Source: Euborellia annulipes (taxonomy: Eukaryota; Arthropoda; Insecta; Dermaptera; Anisolabididae). From it: a stretch of 64,000 bases of DNA. Shown here one piece after another: positions 1-11,800 of this stretch. The stretch lies in the NCBI GenBank assembly GCA_023213315.1, contig JAKCPI010015653.1, forward strand, positions 274,982 through 338,981, in the 5' to 3' direction. Numbering within the stretch: the stretch's first letter is position 1; each line of letters opens with the position of its first letter. The notes beneath the pieces were generated by a model. That model was not told where the DNA came from. It saw nothing but the letters and a program-made list of their open reading frames with translations, and did not search any database. Both the position numbers and the translations under genes were made by a program.

Positions 1-930
1 TTGTTCTTTCCAAGCATATTCCCGCACTGTGGCTCGGAAAAAAATTAAAATTTTTATATATTATTTATTTCTTTTATTTTGAAAATTACCTTCAAATTAG
101 AAAAAACAAAAAGGAGTACTATTTGAAATAAAAATTAATATTATTGATAATTCAATTTATTTCTTATATATTAATATATAAATGCATTTAGCTTATAATT
201 TATTTATTTTTTTTTTTTTTTTGATAAATTACTTATTGATCTATTAAATTTCATTCAATAAGTCAATTCTACATTTGAAGAAGCATGTGAATAAAATAAA
301 ATCATAATTCCATTAACTATAAAAATAACTCGATTGACCATATTTAACTCTATTTTTTTTTTTTTATACTAAACTCCCTTCCAAGGGAGTAAGAATTGAT
401 GTTTCAAATATCACTGATAGTTGGTTGAAGTAAAGCGTATTCTTATTATTTTTTAAATAAAAAATATTTTAGAATATTGTTTTTTTTTTTTTTTAAACAG
501 GGTTGCCAGTGATTCTTATATAGAAGATAAAAATTAAAACAAGAGGAGAATACAAGATCACAAACTAGAAATTCATGCATAAATACTTTTTTTTATATTA
601 TAGTTCATTTATAAATTATCCACAAAACACCTTATAAATAGAGATGCTTTATACATAATGAATTTTTTTTTATAAAAAAAAAATTTAATTGTTCCAAAAA
701 AAAATTCATTAGTAAAGGCATCTCTTTAAAAATTATTTATTTAAACTAGTACATTTTTTACTAAAACTAATTATTTTTGAAATCTTATTTTTATTTTATT
801 ATTTTTTTTTTTTTTTATTTTTTTTAGAGATTGTCATAAGCTGCCTTTTTTAATCACTATCACAAATTATTCACACCTATAACAGAATATTAGTTATAAT
901 AGATCCAAGTCTAATTTATAATATTAATAA

Positions 931-1182
931 AGAGGGGGGCGTATATAGGGAGAGGTCCCCCTCCCCGAAATTTTTCAATGAAACTCGTATACAAAAAAAA
1001 AAAAGGTAAAACCGAAAAATTTGGATTAAAATTTTTTTTTTTATGAAAATTTGTCTTTAAGAGGGCCCGGACCTCGCAGGGCTCATGATATCCGATATTT
1101 TAAAAATATTTTTTGTATGGGGGGAGGAGGATATTTAAAAGTCGCCCCTCTCCCACCCGAAAAAATTCTATATACGCCCCTG
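931..1182. mobile_element. hAT-like MITE, ends decayed
   Basis: The right end reads TATATACGCCCCTG, matching the end of the better-preserved element at 1388-1785. The left end (GGGGGGCGTATATAGGG) is the diverged inverted copy. The inside shares the AGGGCCC, GGGGCTCATG and ATTTTAAAAATATTTT stretches with 1388-1785 and 25749-26355. No target duplication is visible, so the edges are approximate. The short reading frame across it is repeat, not a gene. Confidence 0.55.
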
Positions 1183-1387
1183 GTCTATATGAAAAAGAGA
1201 AAGATAAATACTGCTATAGAATTAAGAATATAATAGCTAGGAAAATTTCTATAAGAAAATATAAAAAAAATTTTATTTTAACTAGAATATGAGTGTAAAA
1301 TTTTAGGGCAAATTGATTATAAATTTAACATCCTGGATTTTTTCAAAAAAAAAAAAAGTGATTTTATCAAATTGACTCAACAAAAAT

Positions 1388-1785
1388 CAGAGGCGTATAT
1401 AAGTGGAGGGGAAGGGACCCGCCCATAAATTTTTCAAAAGGAGAGGGGACCCGCCCCTCCTAAATTTTTCAAATCTATATATATATATATATACACGGGT
1501 ATATGGCCAATTCCTATATTTTTGTTTGAGAAAGTGAAAAAAATGTAATATATTAATATTGTATATAAGAATTTTTTAAATAATACTTTTGTTTTTGAGA
1601 GGGCTCAGGTGAAAAGGAAAATTTAGATAGAAAAAAAAATTTAAGTGAAAATTTGTCTTTGAGAGGGCCCTGGTTTCTCGGGGCTCATGTATACCCGGTA
1701 TTTTAAAAATATTTTTGTATATGGGGGAGGGGGATATTTAAAAATGTGTACCCCCCACTCCGAAAAAATTCTATATACGCCCCTG
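1388..1785. mobile_element. hAT-type MITE with exact 8-bp target duplication
   Basis: The ends are CAGAGGCGTATATA and TATATACGCCCCTG (inverted repeats). They are flanked on both sides by acaaaaat (1380-1387 and 1786-1793). An 8-bp duplication is the hallmark of hAT transposition. There is no coding capacity, so it is non-autonomous. Relatives in the window: 931-1182, 25749-26355 and a 3' fragment near 60390-60525. Confidence 0.8.
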
Positions 1786-1793
1786 ACAAAAAT

Positions 1794-3070
1794 AGATTCA
1801 TATTTTTCTTTATCTTAACTTATAAGTGAACAATTTATTATATTGCTAAATCAAAGACAACCTCAAAATATGATTATAATAAATAGAGAGGATCAAATAT
1901 TCAAACAATAGCTACGAAAAATTACAAATACTAAGTTTCAGCAGCCCAATCGATTAATTAAAACTATTTTTATTAATAGTATTATTTTAGTTAATTTTAA
2001 AAACTAAATTTGCTTCTATCATATTCATTACAAATAAGATTGAAAGACATTAAATACAATGAATAGTTTTACTGATCTTCCAAATTTGAGTAAAAAAATT
2101 GTGTATATTTATTTTTACTCTTTAATTAACATTTGAATTTTTCAGCTCAGTAATATATTCTTTTAAAAAATGATTTACACAAAGACTCTTGTATTTTTTT
2201 TAAACGAATTTAACAAATCACAAATATAAAAAATTTAATTATAAATAAAAACACAAACAAAATAACTCAATGATTCCCAAACAGTGCAGGGCGCCCCGAA
2301 AATATTGCAATTTTAGAGAGATAGACCACCGCGAGGTGGAAAATTCATATATATAAAATATATATATATATATATATATGAATGTTAAAAACGTTTGGGA
2401 ACCACTGATATAACAGATATATGAGCTAAATATTCATTCGAAACTTTTGAATGAAATTTTAAGGGTCTTATTTATTTTAAAACCCTTGAATGTTCATTCA
2501 AGGCACAAATTTGTATAGTAGTTTTTAGAATTCATATATATATTACATTATTATATGCATTTATTTAAAAAAAAAATTTAGGGTTGTAACTAGAGAGAAG
2601 CAAAATATTATACAAAAAGAAATGTGTTAAATAGAAATTCTTTTTTCGACCCATTCATGATGGAAGTCCTATTATTAACAATTATGTAAATATTCGGTAA
2701 AAAATTTTAGGCTATTTGGAAATTTAGTAACAAAATTTATATACAATCTTATTACTTTATGATGAAGGAACTAAAAAAATGATAATGAAAATTCGAAATT
2801 AATGATATACAAAGAGTTAAATAAAGAGATAATCGTTAGAAAAAAAAAACAAACAATTATTGAATATTGCATATATTATTAAGAAAATTTATTATTTTAA
2901 GATTTGTTCACAAAATGTGAAAGATGTATTAAAAATAATTTTTTATATCTATTTAAATAAAAGATAGTTTTTCGGTTAGTAAACGATTAATAAAATTATA
3001 TATGCATACAAAATTCGATAACCAAACGAGTTTTAAATAAGTTAATGTTATTTATTATTTTGTGTATATA
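1794..3070. other. Gene-free AT-rich stretch
   Basis: I see no gene or dated mobile element. It holds A/T homopolymers, a TA-rich microsatellite near 2350-2380 inside a short GC-richer patch (2280-2400) whose flanks CCCAAACAG... and ...GTTTGGGAACC are roughly inverted, which may be a decayed small MITE. Confidence 0.4.
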
Positions 3071-3072
3071 TA

Positions 3073-3678
3073 CAAGGTGTGTCAAAAAAACCGAACTTTT
3101 GCTGTATCAGCTTTATTGCTTATTGTACAACAATTTAAGTACCGTCCTCTTCAAAATAGTCCCCTCTACTGGCAATATACCGTTCCTATCATTTCTTTCA
3201 TTTTTGGAACACATTTTGTGGGATGGAAAATACGTTGAAACATCGTTTCCAAACCATAGAGGAGATATAATACAATGCGACAAGAATCTCGAGCGCCGTC
3301 CCATAAAATGTGTTTTAGGAGGTGTTCCAAAAATGGAAGAAACGATGGGAACGGTGTATTGCCAGTAGAGGGAACTATTTTGAAGGGGACAGTGCTTAAA
3401 ATGTTGTACAGTGAGGGACAATATTAAGTCCCACCCATACGTTTTCTACTTGTGATTATTTCATTGTTTTTATAAAAGAAAAAGAAAATCTTTATTGGAG
3501 ATTTTTTAGGTTTGAACAATGAGGAAGTTTCCATTAAAAAATATATAATATTTTTTCAAAAACAATGAAATAATCACAAGTAGAAAACGCATGGGTCGGA
3601 CTTAATATTGTCTCTCACTGTACAATAAGCAATAGAGCTGATACAGCAAAAGTTCGGTTTCTTTTTGTACACACCTCG
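3073..3678. mobile_element. Mariner-type foldback MITE (TA target)
   Basis: The inverted ends CAAGGTGTGTC and its right-hand counterpart (ACACACCTCG on the + strand) abut TA on both sides (3071-3072, 3679-3680). The repeat continues inward for about 60 bp (GAACTTTTGCTGTATCAGC on the left, its complement on the right), and a second inverted pair flanks the centre (CTCTACTGGCAATA and TATTGCCAGTAGAG). It is interrupted in the right arm by the element at 3409-3620. The two overlapping reading frames of about 100 codons are mirror images of the palindrome, not genes. Confidence 0.7.
3409..3620. mobile_element. Tc1-type palindromic MITE, nested
   Basis: The ends CAGTGAGGGACAATATTAAG and its complement are flanked by TA (3407-3408, 3621-3622). 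Removing the element restores the host arm (ATGTTGTACAATAAGC, complementary to the left arm of the host palindrome), which shows the insertion directly. Almost the whole element folds back around TTGTGATTATTTCATTG. Other copies: 29783-29992, 33552-33695 (left end lost), 53923-54121 and a diverged one near 14458. Confidence 0.8.
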
Positions 3679-4413
3679 TATATATATATATATATAATCA
3701 TACATTATAGGAATAATACCGGAGCCATTCTACCAACTTCAAAAATATTATCCTCACTTTGAATGTTAAAAAATTTCCCACTCTTTTTGAGATAATGAAC
3801 AAAGACAAAGGTCGAAATTGGCGGGGTGAGTCTTTTTCTTCGTTGATTATCTCAAAAACCATTAAGTTTTGAAACTAAAGATTTAATTAGTGTCATTTAT
3901 CATAAATGACAAAAAACTATAGATTTTAGAAAAACTTATTAGGTAAAGTACAACTTTGAGTTTAAGTAATTACTCTAAAAGTTGATTGAGATCTACAATT
4001 TTAGTGTAAAATAATCACGCATTTGTAGAGTATATGAGAGTCTAGAGGAAGTCATTCCCGAATTTTTTTTATATATTAACAATAAATCACACTTATAAGT
4101 TTTGTGGACATTATATAAAGTGCGATAAAAAGAAGATATGTGAATTTTTCAGAGGGATAGGGAATTAAATATTTAATTATTGTTTTAAAGTTCAAATATA
4201 TTTTTAAAACAAATTTATTTTATTTTTTTTTTAATACAATAACTAAATTAATTAATTTTTAATGTATGGATTTGTTTTAAAAATTTAAGGAACATTTGGA
4301 CCTTAAAAAACAATCTAAATAAAATATTATTTATAAAAAAAAACAACAAAATTAAATATGTAAAAAGAAAAAGAAATCATAAGTTTTGTTATGTGTTGTC
4401 TTCTTATAATACA

Positions 4414-4988
4414 TCTATCTATCTATCTATCATTATTATATATATAAAAATGAAATGGGAAAAATGTATGTATGTATGTAAATATGTATGTATATGTTCT
4501 ATAGAAATCCACAATTTTCAATGAATCCATTTGAAATTAAGTACACATATAGAATATGGCTCTGGGAGTAATGTAGTAATAATTTGAATCTCTTAAATAT
4601 TTTGGAAAATTAATTATAATGAAATTTCTTCAATATGGGAACACAAAATCAACAAGTTGGCTAGAAATTAGAGAGCGTCCTGTGTGCTGTGTGAACCAGC
4701 TTCCTACCTGACTATGGGCTGGGGGTGGGGGCTACGCAGCAGTTGAAAAACGAAGAGAGGACGCAGGTGACTGACCCTTTAAACAGTCATAAACAGACCC
4801 TTTTGTGTTGTTCCCAATCGGTACCCTTGCCTCGCTTGAATATAAGATCCTTCCTTAACATCTTAACACTTGCATTGCAACAAGAAATATCCCAAATTGG
4901 GAATAAACTTGCTCGCCTTCGGCGAGCAAGGGTTCCAGGGGGCAGCCCCCTGGCTAGGGAAAGCCCGCCGAAGGCGGGCTGCGACTAG
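4414..4988 (+). mobile_element. Non-autonomous Helitron-like element
   Basis: The right end shows a GC-rich hairpin (4962-4980, AGCCCGCC/GGCGGGCT), then GCGA and CTAG followed by T. That is the hairpin-plus-CTRR layout of Helitron 3' ends, which insert between A and T. Two further hairpins precede it (4908-4930 with TTGCTCGCC/GGCGAGCAA; 4935-4953 with CCAGGGGG/CCCCCTGG). The left end is proposed at a TC in ATCTATC repeats followed by TATATATAAAAATGAAATG, and its exact base is uncertain because of the tetranucleotide repeat. No RepHel-type coding sequence was seen. Confidence 0.55.
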
Positions 4989-5841
4989 TATAATCATAAA
5001 ATAAAGGCTTAACAAAATAATGAAGGGAACTAAGAGTGTTCAAATAACAAATAAAAAAGTATACTGAATGAAAGACTTTGTTTGTTCACAATGCAGGAAA
5101 TAATAGTTTTTTTTTACAAATAATGTTTGTTATCAAAATATCCGAAAAGCTATCTTTGATTAAATAAAAATAAGTATTTATAAGAGACTATTAATATAAA
5201 AACTACTTATGCAATTTTCAACAAAAAATTAAATATAGATTTATATTCAAGAACGCAAAACGAAGAATTATTCAAGATTTATAAAAATATTTTTGATCAT
5301 ATTACTTTTACACAAATTTTCACAATGAGTTTTAGAATTTTAATTTGTACTTTTTAAAAAAAATAACAAATTGAATGAATATTTTGAATGTGATACAAAA
5401 TAAGAGTTTAATTTTTATTTTATATTGCAATATTAAATAAAAAAAAATAGCGATATATCGTTCTTTAAATAAAAATTAATGATTTTCTCAGCAGAAGGAA
5501 ATTTGTGTTAATAATTAGGACGTTTGTATTCAGCTGTAAGACAAATTTGGTAGGAGGGACTTTATTACTTTATTCTCGAAGGATTTATTTTCAAGTGAAC
5601 CAGGCAGACAAAAACCAACTATACAAAAATCCTATTTCCGAAAAAATAGCAGAAGATAGGAGGTTTAACTTATTTAGGTCTATTGGACCAGGTGTCACTG
5701 GTTCACTTCCAGTTCCAATCAATGAAAAGTTTTCTAAATTACAATTAAGAACGGGTTTTAGAGTTTACAGATCTCGAAAAAGCTTAAATTAATTTTTAAA
5801 AAATTAGGAAATCAATCAATAGGCGTAGAAGCATTCTTTCT
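4989..5841. other. Gene-free AT-rich stretch
   Basis: There is a 95-codon open frame at 5505-5792 with balanced composition (amino acids LIRTFVFSCKTNLVGG near its start). I recognise no domain, splice partners or relatives, so I do not call it a gene. The rest is A/T-rich without recognisable features. Confidence 0.3.
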
Positions 5842-5982
5842 AAGGTCTTTTTCGGCATCCCTATTTATTTCAAATGATTTGTAGTCAAATCAAATGAAAT
5901 AAATTTTTCTCGCTTGGGAAGCGAACCCGGGATCATAGTCATGAGAAGCTAATGTCTTCTCCCTGTGCCACTGATCACGGGC
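5842..5982 (-). mobile_element. tRNA-derived SINE, family A, decayed
   Basis: On the minus strand it has a tRNA-like head (the + strand shows GGGAAGCGAACCCGGG, a B-box complement, and a run resembling the A box near 5965). This is followed by the family body (AAATTTATTTCATTTGATTT / AAATCATTTGAAATAAATAGG) and the tail GCCGAAAAAGACCTT. About 18 bp present in other copies just before the tail are missing. Related copies: 12217-12388, 33026-33207 and a variant at 22905-23070. Confidence 0.65.
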
Positions 5983-6046
5983 AAAATGAAATTTAAAAGA
6001 CATTTTGAGCTTTAAACGATATATCTACTACTTTTTTAATAATTTG

Positions 6047-6048
<2 letters not shown>

Positions 6049-6087
<39 letters not shown>
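6049..6087. repeat. (TA)n microsatellite
   Basis: Uninterrupted alternating A and T. Similar TA tracts occur at about 19803-19835, 24326-24359, 27278-27308, 27366-27398 and 45448-45486. Confidence 0.9.
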
Positions 6088-6089
<2 letters not shown>

Positions 6090-6987
6090 CGGTGCCAAAA
6101 ATTACTGGTGGCAAACATCCTTTTAAAAAAAATAAATAAATAAATAAATATATATACAGAAATATATCGCTTATGCAACATTAACACATTTAAAAATTCA
6201 TTCAATTTTTTACTTTTTTTTAATGAATATTCGGTGATTGTCTATGAAAATATGATGATTGTGTTTATTTTTATAATAAAAAATAAATTTGTTTATATTA
6301 AAATAGTCAACTTGGAAAGTATTTAGAATGTATTTTGGGTGACTTCCAGGAGCCTCAGAATTTTTTTTATTATTTTTATTTAAAAACAAAAACGAGTTTT
6401 TTTTAAGAGTAGCTATAATATCTAGATCTAAATTAATGATAAAAATATGAATTTTTAGAGGTTTTTTTTTCATAGTTAAAAGGGCAGTGAATAGAAAAAA
6501 TTTCAAGATGAAACCTATCAATTTTAGAGCGTAAGTAAAGCGTAATTATTTCTAACTATATTTTATATTTTTCTTTTATATATATTTTTATTGCTTATTT
6601 ATTCAAATCAACGTTAAAGACCGTCACATGATTATTTATAAATACAGTCGACTCCAGGGGTTACATTTTCGAAATGGTAAAGAAGGACTATTTTCAAAAG
6701 CGAACTCAGGTGGGGGGGGGGGGGGGTATATCATACAAAATTTATTTTTTAAATACTACTTTTTTGTATTATTATCTGCATTAAGCTTCGCTTCTTTAAT
6801 GTGACAGTGCCACTCCGCCTTTTCTACACAAAAAAATTTAGCACCCACTCTTTAAAAAAATCCTGGAAGGGCCATTTTCTAATTTTATTATTTCAAAACA
6901 ATTTCGTTTCAAAGGATTATTGTACAATATTATTAATTTTAAGGGTAAGAGACCCTGAGCACGGGGTGCGTTAGCTTACAACCCTTA

Positions 6988-7717
6988 AGCCTCAGTCACA
7001 CGGGGAGATTTAGTCGCTGCTTATTTCAATAGTAGCGAGTGATTGCATCGTGTGACAGCCTAGTCGCTATTATTAAATAGTCGAACATGGTCTAATCTAG
7101 AAGCCTCAAGCTTGCGAGTAGAGTGATTATGTGTCTCAGTCAAGGGCGGATCCAGAGGTGTTTATCGGGGGGGGGGGGGGGGTTATCTGGTGTGACTCGT
7201 CGCACAGCACACTATTTTTTCTTAATTTTGGTAATTTAAAGGCGCATTCTGTACTTGTTTGCCAGAATATAAATACAAATCAAATTTCTAAGTATTGATT
7301 TTTAAAATTTTACATTAAAAATAAAATTTTTTTCGAAAAAAAAGTATTTTTTTCAAATCTCGGGGGGGGGGGTAATTACCCCTTGTATCCGCCCTTGGTC
7401 TCAGTCGACGCTTTCTATTGGTCCGTCTGTTGTCAAACGGTTGACAATTCGGTCCGCGCAGACGCATTAGCAATATCATTTATATATCTAATCTGTCAAA
7501 CTGTTCTTTCTTAAATTCCATTTAAATAAATATAGATGAATGGCAACGGTTCGTAAATAAAATAGATAAGAAATGCCAGAAAGTAATGATGAAAATATTA
7601 TTATTTACTCGCCAGTTACAATAGCCTCGTGTGACAGGCTAATCGCTACTACTAGAAAGCAGCGACCACCGCACCTAGAAATAAGCAGTGACTAAATCGC
7701 CCCGTGTGACCGAGGCT
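6988..7717. mobile_element. PIF/Harbinger-like MITE (TTA target)
   Basis: The inverted ends AGCCTCAGTCACACGGGG and its complement (CCCCGTGTGACCGAGGCT, one difference) are flanked by TTA on both sides (6985-6987, 7718-7720), the 3-bp target typical of PIF/Harbinger. The repeat continues inward (GATTTAGTCGCTGCTTATTTC against GAAATAAGCAGTGACTAAATC). It is interrupted by the hAT MITE at 7141-7397. Confidence 0.7.
7141..7397. mobile_element. hAT-type MITE with poly-G, innermost of nest
   Basis: The ends CAAGGGCGGAT and ATCCGCCCTTG are flanked by identical gtctcagt (7133-7140, 7398-7405). Long G tracts follow the left end and precede the right end. It shares its body (GTAATTTAAAGGCGCATTCTG, GAATATAAATACAAATCAAA) with 25994-26254 and 32929-33393, so this is a three-copy family. 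Confidence 0.9.
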
Positions 7718-7822
7718 TTAATGCCTTCCAGGGAAAAGTCATAAAATATGTTGAAGATATTTATATGGTTTGCACGAATAATTATTAATAATTAATTATA
7801 ATGATTTGGCGGAGATCGACTG

Positions 7823-8814
7823 TACAAACATAAAAATTTTGTACTCACAAATGTTAGATATTAAAATTTTATAATATTGCAATTTTATTTGGTGTCTAGG
7901 ATTAATGCTTAAGTGCAATTCAAATCTAATAAAATTAGTATATCGAAATATAAACTTAAAAAACAAAAAAAAAATTTGTAAAATGTTTTTATATAAAACA
8001 AGTTAAAATTTTTGGTTTAATAAATAATTTCGAAATTAAAAAAACCATAAAAAAAAACTAAATATTATTAAGCCGAGTCTTAAGGTTAGAAATCCCGACT
8101 TTATAATATTAGATATATATATATATTTAAAAAAATGTTTTGGGTAATAAAAGATCATATTATATAAAATTTGTAAAATAAAAAAGTAAAAATTCTATTG
8201 ATTGGCATATTTATCATTGGGGTTAATTGGTTATATTTCTCTATATCAGTGGCAACCCTATACTTGAAGTGTTCAATTAAACTGATATTGTAAAATTTTA
8301 ACTGGTAATGAGGTAAATTAAGTTAAAACACAAGGTTAAATATACAATGTATTGTTTATTAATATTAAACAATACATTTAAACATTTAACCTTGCGCTTT
8401 ACTTAATTTACATCATATGATATTGTAAAATCAAAATATAAAAATAATAATAATTAAAATAAAACTTTTAAAAATACCAATTGTAAATTGATAACGAAAA
8501 TAAAAAAATTTGTATATATCATACATCATATATATAGTCCCGAAATATTAACATAAAATCGATTTTTAGGGGTTAGTTATAATAAATTTACTTTTTACAC
8601 ATTAATATATACAATTCGAAATCGATAACTCGAGCAACGATAAATCGATGGAAGGAAACGCGAGGTCCCTTAATAATGTAAACACGAACCTCGATATATC
8701 GAAGTATATTTGAATTTGTCTCGAAATAATTCCGTGGGATTAGAACTTATCAAGGTCCTATTGCATATATATAGTTGTTCATTATTAATATTTAATATAT
8801 AGCCAGGATGTTAA
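7823..8814. other. Downstream flank of ariadne-1 with a small hairpin
   Basis: No gene is seen. At about 8312-8412 the sequence folds back (GTAAATTAAG, AAGGTTAAAT and TATTGTTTA with their complements), a small palindromic repeat. The 3' end of the ariadne-1 transcript must lie here, but I see no unambiguous poly(A) signal. Confidence 0.4.
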
Positions 8815-11800
8815 CTATACTTCTAAAAAATCTTTAAGCAGAGTTGTTCGACGTTTCTCAGCAATATCCATTTGATTTTCTAAATCGCCTCTGTCAGTTG
8901 TTTCCGCTCTTTCAACTTTCCAGGACAGATTTTCGATTTCTGCCTCTAATTGAGCTTGTTGATATTCGAACTAAAAAAAAGAATAAATATTAAATTATTA
9001 ATTATATTTATATTATAAAAAATTCGGAACAAAATAAGGCCTAACTAAATTCAATAAATTAAATACATTTTTTTTTTTTTTTTTTTTTTACCTGTCTTTA
9101 AGTGGATTTATCAAAATTTTAATTTTTTGTATTTGTTTAATTGAATAACATGAATTAGACCATTATCCGCAATGACCCTCGTCAGCAGAAGTATTCCAAG
9201 AGTAAGTAAAAAAAAACAGAGAGAGATAGAGAGTTCATTTTTTTCTAGACCGATCACCTACGCTGAACCACGTCTAGTTTGACAAGGGGGAAGGGATTAA
9301 AGTGAGGAAAAAACCAGAACCATCAGACAAATTCCAACCTCTCGACTAAGTAGCCTGGTTGGCCTGTTTTCAAAACATTTATATGTGGGACCCCATGAAA
9401 AACTACCATGGAGATAGTCCAAAAGCAAAAAGATAATTCGAAACGCCGGATCTTAGTATTTTGGGCGTAGCTAAATCTTATATAAGCGTCCACAAATCAG
9501 TCCCACGTATCTCAAACATCTGCTCAGAGATCTGATTTAGATTATGCATTAAATACCACTATAAGCCGAGATAAGATATCGATCTTAAAAAAGACCAGGT
9601 CTCCAAACAGGAAATGAGGCATTAGGAGCGAGGCTGGTTTTCTATTATCAAAATATTATGGATTTAATATAAAATAAAGGGGATAATAAAGATAATATAG
9701 TATAAAACAGAATATTAGCCTGTTTGTTAGTTGATACAATATTAACTTTATTTTTAGTAAATTTACCAAATATTGATATTAAGGAGGTTCAGGAGGGCAC
9801 ATTGAATCTTTAGCCCGAAACTACTGAGGCATTTTAAAGTATTTTTTTTTATGCGGTTTTTTTTTTATTATTTAAATTCGTGAGCATTTTACATAAAAGA
9901 TAAATATATTTTATTTTATAAATAAAAAAAAATAAAAATAAAAATAAAAAAATAATTACCAAGTCAAAAATAAATTTTTTTTATTTATTTAAAAATTAAT
10001 GGCCAAATAGTTCAGCACTCTTGCAAAAGATAGCAGGCTAGTACAACAACCGGAATTATCAGATCACTTATAAGCCTATATTTATATAGGAGATAAGGAA
10101 GCAGAGGCAGCCAAAAAATAAAATTCTCTGAATGCTTAACCAATCAGGCGGAGACGTTTCGGTCTATTTATTATAAACCATCCTCAGTCCATTAATTGGT
10201 ATATTTATGCTCAGAGTCAGTCAGATAATAATTAATATACATTATTGTAAAATAGAAAACTATTATATATATGTATATAATGAAATTTGGGCATAAATGA
10301 ATATGATGGTTGTTTGTGCGAGTTTCAAATATATCCATCAATATACATATATAATAGTTTTCTATTTTACAATAATGTACCTACTAAGTATTATTATCTG
10401 ATTCACTCTGAGCATAAATATACCAATTAATGGACTGAGGATGGTTTATAATAAATAGACATAAAAATAATAGAAATAATGTATAAAAAATTGGATTCAA
10501 GTAAACACCAGAGAGTGATGGTCCGGTTTATAAAATTTTCCATTCATAACTTACAATTCTAACAAAATTCAAAAACAAATAATAATTTTAATTGAGTCGG
10601 AATCGGCAAATTTTTTCCGACTCAATATTTTATATTAAAAAAAAAAAAAAATTATACTTAGGACAAAGATTACCAAAAGAGAATTCAAATTTTTTATTTT
10701 TAAATATAAAATATAAACATGTTTCTAAGTTTTAATTTAAAAAAAATTAACGTCTCATCAATTTCATTCGATAAAATATTTTATATGATTTAATTGTAGT
10801 TGATAGTATTTTGATAAAAAGACTATCATCAAATAAAGAAAATTTAAAGTGATTGTTTAAAGTGATAATGAAAAATCATAATGATAAAAAGTGATTAAAG
10901 AATTCCGAATGAATGACGTTCAATTTATCTCTATTATAAGCTTTTATTTTGAACTTTGAATTATTTGCAAACACAATAGCCATTGTTCTTTGTTTAGCTA
11001 GAATTAATGATAAATGAAAACTTCATGTTTTCGTTAAAGCATATGCAATTATTTTAGATGCTGTGCTTTGGATATAAAATCTTTGATTTGTTCTGATCTT
11101 GAATTTTATAATGTAATGAAATTCTTAGGAGCTTGGATCAAAACCCGAATTCATCTTGATCAAGGATCAGTTTGCATATTTATTAAGAAATACTTACCAA
11201 AGTTTTTCTAGATCCAGATTCCATATAATACGCATAAGGGTAAGTGTATTGAAGAGTATATCTGCACTTAGCTAATAAAATAGCAGCATCTAAAAGGTAT
11301 TGCCAGTCAATCCAAGTTCCAGAAGCATTCATTACTTTGGAATTAATTCTTGTTTTTATTTTTAATAAAGTGTGTTCTTCAAGTTTTAAACTCTTCGAAT
11401 GATTTTCCCACTAAAATACAAAAAAAAAAAATTATTATAAAAAATCAAATAGGACAGGAGGCGGCAGCTACAAGGGAGTAGCATCTTCACCAACAAAACT
11501 CCCAAAATTTATTGGACCATTATTACTTGTTATGCCTCTGCGTCCTTGAAGGTTGGCATTAACAAAAATTGATATTTTATCTATATATGGCAAAATAATT
11601 ACATATGACAACTCCTTTTCGCCTGATGATGGTCCTATTTAGACGGAAACGTCGTGAGATTTTGGGGTTTATTGGGGAAGAAGTTACTACCTCGTGGCTG
11701 TCGTCTCCTGTTTTGTATATATTAATAATAGAGATATATTACGCTCAGAGCTAGTGAATAATAGGACTAGTAGAAACCAGGACAAGGACGTCATTTGGGG

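Larger units (their letters stand above)
6645..7822. mobile_element. Tc1-type element, outermost of three nested elements
   Basis: The ends CAGTCGACTCC and GGAGATCGACTG are inverted with one extra base, each next to TA (6643-6644, 7823-7824). The interior carries the PIF-like element 6988-7717, which itself carries the hAT element 7141-7397. Its own interior has no coding potential. The terminal repeat is short, so this outer call is less certain than the two inner ones. Confidence 0.5.
8971..11197 (-). other. ariadne-1 last intron (2.2 kb)
   Basis: The intron runs from donor GTAAGT (complement at 11192-11197) to acceptor TTTTTTTTAG next to 8970. It holds the hammerhead-containing inverted repeat at 10140-10470. 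The stretch 9100-9830 is less AT-rich and contains no repeat or gene that I recognise. Confidence 0.8.

Noticed and set aside
3045..3421. Two overlapping frames of about 100 codons on opposite strands
   Set aside because: They are mirror readings of a mariner-type palindrome.
5505..5792. 95-codon open frame with balanced composition
   Set aside because: No recognisable domain, splice sites or relatives; not enough to call a gene.
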